Source: Hymenochaete sp. R1
Lineage: Eukaryota; Basidiomycota; Agaricomycetes; Hymenochaetales; Hymenochaetaceae
Assembly (NCBI GenBank): GCA_019400425.1
Contig: JAFREE010000023.1
Span: 1-64,000 of the forward strand
Length of the DNA stretch: 64,000 nucleotides
Reading direction: 5' to 3'
Position numbers and translations under genes: made by a program. The notes below the pieces were generated by a model. That model made no database searches, was not told the origin of the DNA, and saw only the letters and a program-made list of their open reading frames with translations. Below are positions 48,663-59,280 of the stretch, one piece after another. Position 1 is the first letter of the stretch, and each line of letters opens with the position of its first letter.

Positions 48663-51600
48663 ATGCTGTACGTTCTCTCCATTCCACCCCGCCCAGAAAG
48701 CCTAAAGTTAACTTCTCTACTTTCATTGGGCATGTTCTACATAGGCTCTCCGACGCTCATCCCAATTACATGGTGTTGCCCGCCGGTCCTCTCCCAAGGA
48801 CACAGGTGCTCAACAACGACAACTTTATACCTCCACCGCTCGATGGACAACTCATGGTCCCGCAATTTTACGACTTTCACCTCAAGCACAACCCCGACTA
48901 TCCAATCTTTGCTTTCTCAGACGCCGATGGAAGTGAAGAAGTTGCGACGTGGAAACAAGCAACTCGATCTGTGTACGGGATTGCGAACGATGTGCGACGG
49001 CGAGTTGGACGTGAAGCCAACGTTCGCGGAAAACCACAAACGGTCGTCGCCATCCTGACCGCCTCGGGTGAGTCTATCGCTGCTCATTTGTGCTTTGTCT
49101 TGCGCCACGAGTCGACCCTTACGTCCCTCGACAGATTCCATCACGTATTATCTCAACATTGTGGGGATATGCCGTGCCGGATATGCGCCGTTTCCTATCT
49201 CTCCCCGCAATTCTCCTGGAGCTGTTGCGCATCTTTTGCGAAAGGCGAATGTGAGACACGTGCTGGTAGGCGGTGACCATGCCATCCAAACCCTCTTCTC
49301 CTTATCGCTCGATGCACTCGACGATAACTTCAGATCGAACCTGAAGGCCTCGGAACTGCCGACGTTTGAACAGGTGTTTCACAATGTGGACGAACATGAA
49401 CCGGCTCCAGACGTTCAGCTTGATCCACAGGCTCTCGCGTTTATCGTGCACTCATCCGGCTCAACAGCGTTTCCAAAACCTATTCCATGGACGCATTATG
49501 GATATCTACAGACTTCGTGGATTCCTTGTGAGTTGGTAGCTGATGATTGGTGACAAGCAAGACGGAGTTGACGGGTCCAATTTAATTTCCAGACTTTGGA
49601 GAACGTGATCTTTCTGGACTTCGATTCTCTTTGCATGCTATGCCAATGTGAGCACGGGTTCTCACAGGTTATTAGCCGAGGTGGACAACTGACCTCGTCA
49701 TTTGCTTCTCTCATTTGCCATAGGTTCCATGGAATGGGAGTTATGCTTACCGCACAAACCGGCTCAACGGGCATGATGCTCACCTCCTTCAAGCCGAAGA
49801 TCCCGGCCACCTTACCCAGTCCAGACACCGTCATGAAGGGTGCAATTGATACGAAGTCTGATATCTTGTTCTGTGTGCCGAGTTTCGTCGAGGTGGGAAA
49901 TTTTGATCCGTCGTAAAATAAAAGCCTCTTCTGATAGGGATTATGTTCAGGTTTGGAGTAAGAATCCGGACTATGTCGAACACCTCAAGACCGTGAAAGG
50001 CGTGGTAAGTCCATTATCTTTTGATCTCGCGCACGTTGACTCAATTGGTCGCAGCTGTATGGCGGGGGACCACTCAACCAGCAGGTTGGGGACGTACTCG
50101 TGGAACAGAGTGTACCAGTTTTCATGCTCTATGGGTGGTACGTTCTATTTTCCGTGGAGCAAAAGTCTAGGTTTTGATTATTGTTTCCGAACAGTTCTGA
50201 ATTGGGTGTGATGAACCCGATCATCCCCAGTAAGTTTTCAGCTGTTGCTGCGAATACTTTCAATTCCTCATAATCCTGGTATAGTGAAGTGCGAAAAGGA
50301 TTGGAATTACTTCCAAATCTCGAAGCAGATGAACCCGCGCTTCCGACCCGATGGCTTCGGGCATGTTGAGCTGGTCATGATTGTGAGTAAATAAGAACGG
50401 GACCGTAACCAATGGTCTGATATAAACGTTATGAAGCCTAATCCATATGAAGTCCCTGCCGTATTCAATACCAAAGAAGATGGCATGGATGGTTATGCGA
50501 CATGCGATCTCTTATCTCCGCATCCCACCAAGCCAGGATACTACACAGTCTATGGACGTGCTGACGATCAAATCATGCACTCTACTGGCGAAAAGGTACG
50601 GCCCAAAATGGCCTAGTTGTGAGTTGTGCTGATAGTAGTCCGAACCAGACCAACCCTGGGCCACTTGGTGAGGAACTTGTCTGATTGATATCACTAAGTT
50701 GGTATACTAATTCGAGTCCCAACAGAAACAATCCTCAACCAAGACAAGCTTGTGCGCACCGCGGTCATGTTCGGGCGCGGACAATTCAACGCTGGTGTGA
50801 TCATAGACCCGGTTTCCGAGCGCGCTTTTGATCCCGAAGATATAAATGAATTGAACAAATTCCGACAAGATATCTGGCCCACCGTCGCACGCATGAATGA
50901 GTACGCCCCGCAGCACTCTAGGATCTTCAAAGAGGTGAGCAACGCCTCCAAATGGTGCGATAAAATGAAGAATCGCTCAATATTCTTCAGATGATCCTAG
51001 TCGCATCTCCGAGTAAGCCCTTCACGTACACAGCGAAAATGACCGCCAGGAGGCAAGCCATCATCAACGATTACGATGAAGAAATCCAGGACTTGTATGA
51101 GGCCGTTCAAGCAACGACACAATCCGACTTACCATTGCCAACCACTTGGAATTTGGAAGAGACTCTCAAGTACACAAGAGAAGTAGTGACAAGTGTCATG
51201 AACGCGTCTATCGAAGATGACGATGACTTCTTCCGTTTTGGATGTGATAGGTAAGTGAAAGCTATAGATCGATTAGCTGTCATACTGAGTTTTTCTCAAA
51301 GCCTTCAGTCGATGTGGATTCGCAACATTCTTCTAAACGCCTTGCAAGTATCCGCGAAGGCTGACGTTCGATCCGTCCCTGTGAACTTTGTGTACCATAA
51401 CCCGACGATTAACGCTCTCTCGGAGTATGTAACCCAGCTAGCCAATCCATCCGCTGCTCTTTCCGAGTCTGAAATCAAGGCGACGAAGATCAAGAAAATG
51501 GAGAACATGGTTGAGAAGTATAGCAAAGACTTTCCTCAACACGTCCCATCGAAACCTTTACCGAACTCCGACACTGTTGTTGTCACTGGAACGACTGGGG

Positions 51601-52936
51601 GGCTGGGATCGTTGCTTTTAGTTAAGCTCTTACAATCACCCGAGGTTGCCAAGGTATATGCACTGAATAGGAGTGGCTCCGATCTCTACACGCGCCACGT
51701 CAAGGCGTTGGAGGAACGTGGCCTGGACCCGGTCGTCCTTGAGTCGCCAAAGCTTGTTATATTGGATGCCGACTATGCGGACCCAACCCTTGGCTTGACA
51801 GACGAAGTCTACGAAACTGCAAGTCGTTCTTGCCTTGACGTAGAAGCGCAAAATCTAACTCGTTCTCTATTTTGAAGATCAAATCAGAGGCAACACATAT
51901 CATTCACAGTGGTAAGTCCATGTATGTGTCAAATTTTATGCGTGATATTGAGTGGTATCTCCAGCTTGGCCTGTCAATTTCAATCTGGCACTGGCATCCT
52001 TTGAACAAAGCATTGCGGGACTACGCCGCTTTGTGGACTTGTCATTATCGTCCCCGCTTGCAGAACCACCGCGCGTTACCTTCATCAGTTCCGTGTCAGC
52101 CGTGCATAGTAAGGTCGTCCATTAAACTCGATGTCACAACGTACTTATAATTTCGCTCTCTTTAGATTATTTAGGGGAAAGCACTGTGCCGGAGGCTGAT
52201 CTCCCTGCTGCATGCGCGGTGGGGATTGGTTATGGCGAGTCGAAATGGGTGTGCGAGCGAGTTTTGTCTCTTGCATCGAAACAGACACCGTTGAGGCCCA
52301 CTACGATCCGTATCGGTCAAATGAGCGGAATGAGCACTAATGGTTACTGGACTTCGAGGGAATGGCTTCCTTCGCTCGTCAAGTCCAGTATTGCCATTGG
52401 CTGCTTGCCTAATATCGACAAGGTACTTACTTATAGTTCACAGTTTCTTATTCTTTCGCTCACACTCGCTCCTTCAGGATATCTGCTGGGTACCCATCGA
52501 TGTTGCCGCGGACGCCGTGCTTGAAATGCGCAACTCCCCGACGCGCGTCCTCCACATATCACACCCTGCACCTGTTCCCTGGACATCCGTTTTCGAAGCA
52601 GCGTCTGAGCGCCTCGATGTCCCACTCGTCGACTTCTCCGAGTGGATGGAAGTACTTGAAGGCTCAAGAGGAGAGGAAGACGATGACCTCGATATCGAAA
52701 GCAACCCTGCCCTCAAACTCCTTGAGTTCTTCAGCGGAGCGAACGAAGGGAAGGGGTATACTTCTGACGCAGATGACACGCGTGAGGCTATGGGCGTGAA
52801 AAAGTTATCTCTGAAAGAGTCGGAGAAGGTGTCACGCACTCTTCATGGGTGCCGTGCGTCTCCAATGTCGGGCGAGGATGTGAAGAGCTGGCTGTCTTCG
52901 TGGGAGAAGGCGGGCTTCATCGAGATATATGCTTAA
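48663..52936 (+). CDS. NRPS-like adenylate-forming reductase (A-T-R)
   Basis: The gene begins with a 5-nt exon (48663-48667) that joins in phase to a family-like N-terminus, and ends with TAA at 52934-52936. The adenylation domain shows VHSSGSTAFPKPIPWTH (the AMP-binding P-loop-like motif), MPMFHGMGV, VLYGGGPL and YGRADDQIMHSTGEK. The carrier domain has FRFGCDSLQSMWIRN, with the Ser that takes phosphopantetheine. The C-terminal thioester reductase starts with VVVTGTTGGLGSLLLVKLL (NADP binding) and has GYGESKWVCERVL (catalytic Tyr and Lys). There is no condensation domain. Such enzymes in Agaricomycetes reduce aryl or amino acids to aldehydes or alcohols; the substrate is not readable. No other biosynthetic gene except the paraoxonase-like neighbour is nearby. 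Confidence 0.93.
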
Positions 52937-53244
52937 AAATTACTCTATCCATGTGCTTTGTGCTTATGCGTATGTTGTCTTGCTATTGTTTGTACCCACC
53001 CTCATGTAGTATTCGGATAAGTGTACGGCTCTATAGTGTGTAAATTTATTCTTGGACTAATGAGGGGATTACGAACTTGAGTTCAGTGCGTGCGCGTGAA
53101 CGAGGTCGTTTAATTGACGAAGACAAAAGGGCTGGGATTTCTGATGAATCAACTTTGAGATTAAAACAGCAAACAGTGCATGGAGAATGTGAAGGTAATA
53201 AGTTAACAACAAAAAACATGATCCAGAAGGTAGCCCTCAGCAGA
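52937..53244. other. Convergent 3' flanks of the reductase and TAF7
   Basis: No gene seen. Confidence 0.5.
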
Positions 53245-54876
53245 CTAGTCAACATCCATCTCTTCCGCGTCGTCTTCCATATCCTCATTGTTTTCGAGTT
53301 CAGCGGATTCGTTCGCTTCCATGCCTTCTCTTCGTATCCGCTGTTGCTCACTAAGTTCGTCGCGTTGTAGGATTTTAGCATCCATATCTGCTTGGAGTTT
53401 CTTCAGAGCGTCCTCGAACCGGCGCTAGTGAGTAAAGGAAAAAAAAGGGGGTATATCGATGTTAGCACAATTATCTATAGAAAGAAAAAAAGACAGGGAA
53501 GCGCACTCGAATCAATGGATTGGCAGAGCTCGATATCTCCATGTTCTTCTTTGCAACCGCGGCTTCCAAATCTCGGATTTCCTCATTCAATAATCTCTTT
53601 GCCTGTCCAGCTTCGTCGTCTTCATCTACATCTTCATCCTCATCTTCGTCGCTTTCCTCCTCTTCGTCATCGCCATCACCGTCATCACCTTCTTCGTTTG
53701 CATCACCGTCTCCCAGCGCCAAGTCGAGCTCCGCCGCGAGCTCCTCGTCTAGTTCGCCTTCGTCCTCCTCGCCATCCGCCTCCCCTTCTGCAGCGGTGCC
53801 ACTTGGAGTTGGGGCATCGATGGCGTCTGAGCCTGGCAATCCACCTTCGGGCAAGTCGATTTGCTCTTGCTCCATGTCGAGAAATTCAGAGTCGGAGAGG
53901 TCTGGGTTGACGTTCTCCAATACGGCTTGATGAAAAAAAAAGATAAATCAGAGCTCGGATAGGAAATAGTGATGTTGCTTACTGTATTGCACCTGTTCGG
54001 AACGGGCATCCTCTTCTAAGAGGCGCTCAACCTCTTGCTCGACTGTTTCAATTGTCTAAAGCATAGTCAACGGCGACTTCAAGAGTGAGGGGTCTCTATT
54101 TGACTTACGCGTTTGTTCACGCGCTTTCTGAAGCGGCGCTTGCGGACGTGATGCAGGGGAGGCGTTATCCCATGAGGCCAAATGAATTCGTCAATATTGA
54201 ATGATTTCTGGGAAGTCATTGCTTCCTCGGAAGGTATTTTGTTCTCGACCACAAGCATCTGGAGTCATATATTGTTAATGTCACTTTGGAGTGCATGGCT
54301 TGACGACTTGCTTGACATATATCTGCCGCCTTAAACATTTGCTTGTTATCCAACGTTTTCTGAGACTCGATTAGACATGGGAGGTCAACAAGTTTGGCCG
54401 AGTACACATTATTCCCGACATGGAATACAGCTCTGCGAGAATCTTATCCAGTATGTAAGAAAACGTATCTTCTCACAAGAGGGTGATACGTGCGTACCTT
54501 TGAACTTGAACCAAATATCATTACTGGCTTCTCTATTCTGAACGAGCTTCCGGATCTTATCGCAGTCTTCGCCAGGAGGCATGCGAAGGATGAACTGTTC
54601 TTCGAAAGCAAGGTCTTCGTCATCCGAGTCCAGTTCACGATCGTAAGGACCTAGGAACGAGTTTCCAGAAGCCATAGCAGCCGTAGCCTTTTCGCTCAGC
54701 TTGAGTTTGAGCTTGGGTTGACCTTTCGGCTTCGCATTGGAGGAACGAGTTGAGAGTCCTGTAGTTGTTCCTTGTCGTCTGGTGGAACGCGCTACGGACT
54801 CTGCAATCGTGTTTGGCTGTTGGCCATAGAAGTCTGGATCGACTGATCCTGCGTATTTATTGTCGGCGGGATCCAT
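53245..54876 (-). CDS. TAF7: TFIID subunit TAF7
   Basis: TAF7 is part of the general transcription factor TFIID and binds TAF1, restraining its activity until the preinitiation complex forms. The start is ATG 54876; the frame is open further upstream but has no other ATG. The conserved TAFII55 N-terminal domain is clear: FEEQFILRMPPGEDCDKI and NDIWFKFKDSRRAVFHVG (joined by an intron), YSAKLVDLPCLIESQKTLD, MFKAADICQMLVVE, and FIWPHGITPPLHHVRKRRF. A long Asp/Glu-rich segment follows, then a coiled coil (LKKLQADMDAKILQRDELSE) and an acidic end (EEMDVD). TAF12, another TFIID subunit, starts 195 bp away on the opposite strand. Confidence 0.94.
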
Positions 54877-55071
54877 GTCGGTGGATAAGTCAGAGAAGAG
54901 CTTCAAGTTCAGGGGCGACTCGGAGGTAAGTATCGATCGACGCTCGCGGCGACGCCGAAAGTGCCGAGCGCGTCGACCTAAGTTCTTGCTCTCGCTCTCA
55001 TTGGCGCTTCATTATCTTCCTGGCACATTGCTAACAATCAGCTAGAGCCCCTTCATTGTCTCTCTGCTACA
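54877..55071. promoter_or_regulatory. Shared divergent promoter of TAF7 and TAF12
   Basis: Only 195 bp separate the two start codons. The stretch is GC-rich near 54930-54980 and shows no obvious TATA box. It must hold the promoters and both 5' UTRs, so the two genes are probably coregulated; that is inference from spacing. Confidence 0.6.
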
Positions 55072-56361
55072 ATGACGGACACTTCCGCCCGCTCCACGCC
55101 GCAGCCTGCGCAACAACAGTCTCAACAGTCGCAGACCCCATCTCTGCAACCGCCACCGAGCCAACAAACTCAGAGCATCATACAAGCTCTCTCATCTGCT
55201 CTTCAGACCTCAATGGGGGAGAAAGTGCATCACGACAAGATTGCTGCGCTACTTACTGCAAACATGGAGCAGTTGAATGAGCTTGCTAAACAAGGACGAC
55301 TGTCTGCTGCACAGATCTCTCAGGTTCGATTCGTGATGTTCAGTTCCTTCTTTCCATATTTACATCTGTTTAACCAGTTGAAACAATTCGCAGCCAACTC
55401 GGCCAAAATCACGGCCCAAGAAAACGCTAATCAAGCTGCTGCAAGCTCTTCAAAAGTACGCGTGCCTTTCTTGAAGCGTGCACTCAGGTTTTGACCGAAA
55501 GCCAGCCTTCCGTGACCCCTCAGCCTTCAACATCGACTGCCGTCAACAATTATGCGGTTGGTGCGACACAACCACTGGCCACATTAGCCTCAACAGCTGG
55601 AAGTGGCTATCCCATCAGCTCTTCACTGAATGTCACTAATCCTGGGCCACAACATTACCCGACTGCCACCGGACGACCGTCAATGAGTGGTGGCTTTGCG
55701 GGTGGCCGGGTTTCAGGTATTTAACCTTTCGACTTTTGGAATCATTGTCCCCCAATTAACATGGATATACCTCAAGGTACCCCCTCTCAAATTTCCAGAA
55801 CAGACGACCCGACAGCACTAAGCTCAATGGACCCGTCTCGCCGGAAAAATACAGCCAATGATCAAAGTATGAGACGCTCGATACAGGACCTTATCTTCAG
55901 CATTGATCCTAATGTGAAGGTTGAGCCAGAGGTCGAAGACGTGGGTGTCTCATACAATTAGCAGGTGGACTGGTACTAAATGTCTTGATAGCTACTGTTG
56001 GATATCGCAGATGAGTTCGTGGACTCTGTCACGAACTTTGGTTGTCGCCTAGCAAAACATAGGGGTGCCGAGTCGTTGGAAGTGCGCGATCTTCAGCTTC
56101 ATCTCGGTGAGAGCGCCTTTTTTTATGACTCTAGAGTATTCTCTAATAATGTGCTGTATAGAGAGGAATCACAACATTCGCATACCTGGTTTTGCCTCCG
56201 ACGAAACTCGAATATCCATCTCGCAAACCGCCATCGGTCCTGCCGCGGGAGCGGGCGGCGGGGCCTCGGGGAAGAAATCATCGCAGAATGCCGCCATGAC
56301 ACTACGCAGCCAACGACTTGCACAGGTTGCGCAAGCCAAAAAAGAAGCCAAATTGATGTAG
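55072..56361 (+). CDS. TAF12: TFIID/SAGA subunit TAF12
   Basis: TAF12 pairs through a histone fold with TAF4 in TFIID and is also found in SAGA. ATG 55072 opens a Gln/Ser-rich N-terminus, then a helical region ([19 protein letters not shown]). The decisive part is the histone fold, read across two introns: [39 protein letters not shown] and [11 protein letters not shown] short basic tail ends with [13 protein letters not shown] and TAG at 56359-56361. The gene has six or seven exons with in-phase junctions. It is divergent to TAF7. Confidence 0.94.
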
Positions 56362-56924
56362 TGCAGCTTCTTCAAGTTGAACAATTCACGCGTTAACTTA
56401 TCGTGTTCCGTTTTGAATACGGACTTGTACCGTAGCCTCACCACATTTAATTGTTTATTGTGAGTTTTTTTGTCTGTTTCGTGCCTCTCATTGATCTACA
56501 TGATCAAGTCGTTGCTTCTGACTCACTTTGAGTCTGATCTGAGAGACTTGTGAATCATTACTGCGCAACAACATCCTCAACAACGTATGCACCGCCACCG
56601 TCCGAACCCCGCCGCAGTCGATCCAGTCAATTGGACTGAACGACGAGGGCGTCTCCTTCGAAAACAGTACAATCTGTCTCGGATTTAGCCATAGCCTGAA
56701 TTCAAACTCGACTGTTTTAGCTACTGTTTTCTGTTCCTCGTATTCTGACTCGGACACTTTCTTTCAGTATCTCCGCACAGCTTTCGTCCCAGATAAGTTA
56801 TGACTACAAATCCTCCCCAGGCACTACGCTGCGTGCTGCGGCTGCGCACAGGCTCCCGTGCGCCTGTATGCTTATATAAAGAGAGTACCTTCTGGTGTCC
56901 GCCCTCCCCAACACAACAGTAAAG
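56362..56924. other. TAF12 3' flank and promoter of the His-rich gene
   Basis: Apart from a TATA box at 56873-56880 no clear feature is seen. A minus frame at 56488-56757 is protein-like but has only a GTG start and no visible partner exons. Confidence 0.45.
56873..56880 (+). promoter_or_regulatory. TATA box of the His/Pro/Gly-rich gene
   Basis: TATATAAA lies 45 nt before the ATG at 56925, which fits a promoter with a very short 5' UTR. Confidence 0.65.
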
Positions 56925-58775
56925 ATGTTCCACTCTAGTACGTTCTTCTCAACTCCATCCGACTTCTCATTCCCCAGCTCTCTGGGCTCTGGTGATTTCC
57001 ACCGTCGTGGCCTGGGACATCCTGGTAACGGTCCGAGCGGATTTGGCGGATTCAACCATCCAGGCCATAATTACCCCTCTGGTCAAGGCCCATTCTCTGA
57101 GTTTGGCGGTAGTCCCTTCGCCAACTTCGATGTCAATGGTTCCTTTGGCGCTAGCCATCCCGGTGGGCGTCCGCCCTTTGGTGCGCCTCCTCATCATCCA
57201 CCTCCTCATCATCCACCTCCTCATCATCCACCTCCTCATCATCCACCTCATCACCCACTTCCTCATCACCCACCTCCCCATTATCCATTTCCCCATCGTT
57301 TCCCTCCCCACAACCCATCTCTCGGTCTGGGCGATTTCTATGGCTTTTTTTCAATTCCTCGTGGTCCTCCGCCTCCGCCCTTTGAGTTCCCTCCTCACCC
57401 ACCTCATCATGGAGGCCCTCGTCACGGTGGTTTCGGTCACCACACTCGTAGGCAAAGGCATGGTCAGCATTCACCATCTTTTGATGGTGGTGACTGCACG
57501 TGCCATGATACTACCCGCAACGCGGTAGATAACGAGATGGAGCTGGACGAAGCTGAGGCTGAGGCCCCGCCCCCTCCCAGTGACAACGAGAACGAAATCG
57601 AAAATGCTAATTACGAAGGCCAACATGCTTCATTCGCTGCTGATGCGCTTCTACGTCCGTGTAACCGAGCCCGTTTTGAGCGTGCCCAGCACTTCCAACA
57701 CTCTCCCCGCAATGGACGTTTCCAACAGGATTTTCGCGGAATGCGAGGTGGATTAGGTGGACATCCCTCTTGGAGCGGTCGTGGCGGTGCGCATGGACGC
57801 GGGCGAGGTGGTAGGCACGCTCCCCCAGTGGGATATGATGAAGGCTGCAAGCGATCGTCTCCTCTAGGCGAAGAGCGAGACGAACAAGGATATGACGGTG
57901 GACACGAGCATGGCCATGGATATGGTCCTGCTCATCCGCCGCCGCCGCCGCCTCCACCCCCACCGAGACACCCTCGACACGAACCCGGTTGCCCAAGGGC
58001 CGGTCCACCACTACCGCCTCCTCCGCCTCCACCGCATCATGCATTCCATCCCCCCTTCTTCGGGCATGGTTATAGTCACGGCGTAGGACCTAACATAATC
58101 CCGGGAATTTTCCTCACGCCAGAGATCAACATAGGTTCATTCGATTCTTGCATGCTCTGCTTCCCTCCGTTCCCAGGTCCACATGAGAATGGCCATCATA
58201 ACCACCATCTTCACCATCCAGGTCCGGGATCCCATGGCCCTGCTCGAGGAGGTCATATGCACGGACGTGGACGAGGTGGCGGCCGCGGCCGCGGGCGTGG
58301 AGCCATGCACATGCATGGCGGCGAAGATCTTTTCAATGAACACCATGTAAGGCCAGGTGCGCGTAAGCAGCATGAGGGACCCCTGACGTGCCCAAACTGC
58401 GGGTATCATGATCATATTCGTAGTGCTGGATGGCATCCTGAGGCCCATCGGACTGGCGGTGAGATTGACGTCCCTGCTGACGACTGCCACTCTGTGCACG
58501 ACTCGCAGGTTGGTGAAGAGGAGTCTGAGAGTGTGGTTGAACACAAGAGGGCGAGAGATGAATCTGCTCCGATTGAGATTGATGGTGACGATCAAGTGCG
58601 AGGGTATGAGATTGAGAGAGGTGAGACCCGCGAACATGGAAGAGAAGAAAGCTCGACTCGCGCTACGGTCTCTGCGGCTGATCCTCTGAGTCCACCGCGC
58701 ACTGACGAGGAGTGGCATGATGTTGAGGAGAACGGTAATGTGCGTGCGGACGATGAGACGACGCTGAGAGGCTGA
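56925..58775 (+). CDS. His/Pro/Gly-rich low-complexity protein (616 aa)
   Basis: This is one uninterrupted exon from ATG 56925 to TGA 58773-58775. An earlier in-frame GTG is not used as start because the TATA box leaves room only for the ATG. The protein is dominated by His, Pro and Gly: a Phe/Gly-rich start, a block of PPHHP repeats (about residues 88-125), polyproline runs, and RGRG-type basic stretches such as GRGRGG. It contains sparse Cys: CTCH near residue 190 and CPNCGYHDH near 490, a possible small metal-binding knuckle. The tail is acidic and Arg-rich. I do not recognise a family. Features fit a phase-separating RNA-binding or metal-chelating protein, but nothing proves it. Confidence 0.7.
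   Translation: MFHSSTFFSTPSDFSFPSSLGSGDFHRRGLGHPGNGPSGFGGFNHPGHNYPSGQGPFSEFGGSPFANFDVNGSFGASHPGGRPPFGAPPHHPPPHHPPPHHPPPHHPPHHPLPHHPPPHYPFPHRFPPHNPSLGLGDFYGFFSIPRGPPPPPFEFPPHPPHHGGPRHGGFGHHTRRQRHGQHSPSFDGGDCTCHDTTRNAVDNEMELDEAEAEAPPPPSDNENEIENANYEGQHASFAADALLRPCNRARFERAQHFQHSPRNGRFQQDFRGMRGGLGGHPSWSGRGGAHGRGRGGRHAPPVGYDEGCKRSSPLGEERDEQGYDGGHEHGHGYGPAHPPPPPPPPPPRHPRHEPGCPRAGPPLPPPPPPPHHAFHPPFFGHGYSHGVGPNIIPGIFLTPEINIGSFDSCMLCFPPFPGPHENGHHNHHLHHPGPGSHGPARGGHMHGRGRGGGRGRGRGAMHMHGGEDLFNEHHVRPGARKQHEGPLTCPNCGYHDHIRSAGWHPEAHRTGGEIDVPADDCHSVHDSQVGEEESESVVEHKRARDESAPIEIDGDDQVRGYEIERGETREHGREESSTRATVSAADPLSPPRTDEEWHDVEENGNVRADDETTLRG
57186..57300 (+). repeat. 15-bp tandem repeats encoding PPHHP
   Basis: Four perfect copies of a 15-nt unit (CCTCCTCATCATCCA) fill 57186-57245, followed by degenerate copies to about 57300. 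The unit length is a multiple of three and the repeat lies inside the coding region, so copy number could change protein length without frame loss. Confidence 0.9.
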
Positions 58776-59280
58776 GCGGGACCATAGAGCTGTGGCTCAC
58801 AACAAGGTTTTTTCTGTTCTTAGATCCTCTGATTGTATGCATTCCCTTTTCTTTGGTCCTTGGGTGCGAGGTGAACTGGTTTGATGAGTTCCAGCTGCTG
58901 TCGGTTGTTGCGCGAGTTTCTTTCGGATAACTGACTTGGGTTGTTCTGGCATGAGTTAAGTCTGCCATAGCTTAGTGAAGTATCGAAGGTTTGTTGCTTT
59001 ACGTTTCTTCTTTATCGCTATTTGTTCACGAAGTATGTAGAATTTTTTAAATAAAACCCAAATTAAAAATATTATTTATTTTACATTGACTGAATTATCA
59101 TCGAGTGCGAGTGTGATTAATGCTTAAAATCTGCGTGGGATGTCTGGAGGAAAGAGTCACTGATAATGCTATAATGTGTGACGAACTTGAACAGTAAATG
59201 GTACAAATGCAAACGAAATAGAAAAGGGCGTTGTCAGTAAGTAAGTGTGAAAATATAAGAGACCTTTGGCTCCGAACCCG
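58776..59280. other. Convergent 3' flanks of the His-rich gene and RCC1
   Basis: No gene seen. An AATAAA motif near 59049 could be a polyadenylation signal for the plus-strand gene. The stretch 59040-59100 is very AT-rich. Confidence 0.45.

Noticed and set aside
45951..52936. Secondary-metabolite gene cluster around the A-T-R reductase
   Set aside because: Neighbours are a PAQR protein, TAF7 and TAF12; no transporter, P450, methyltransferase or regulator lies next to it, so only a loose pair remains.
53392..53930. Ser-rich plus-strand frames opposite TAF7
   Set aside because: These are antisense readings of the Asp/Glu-rich segment of TAF7.
56488..56757. 89-codon minus-strand frame with protein-like composition
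   Set aside because: It has only a GTG start, no upstream exon with matching phase and no recognised family; it lies in the TAF12 3' flank.
57186..57300. CRISPR-like spacing of repeats
   Set aside because: The units are adjacent without spacers, lie in a eukaryotic coding frame and encode PPHHP.
56967..58044. Met/Arg- and Asp/Glu-rich frames opposite the His-rich gene
   Set aside because: Antisense shadows of the repeat-rich coding region; their repeats merely mirror the PPHHP units.
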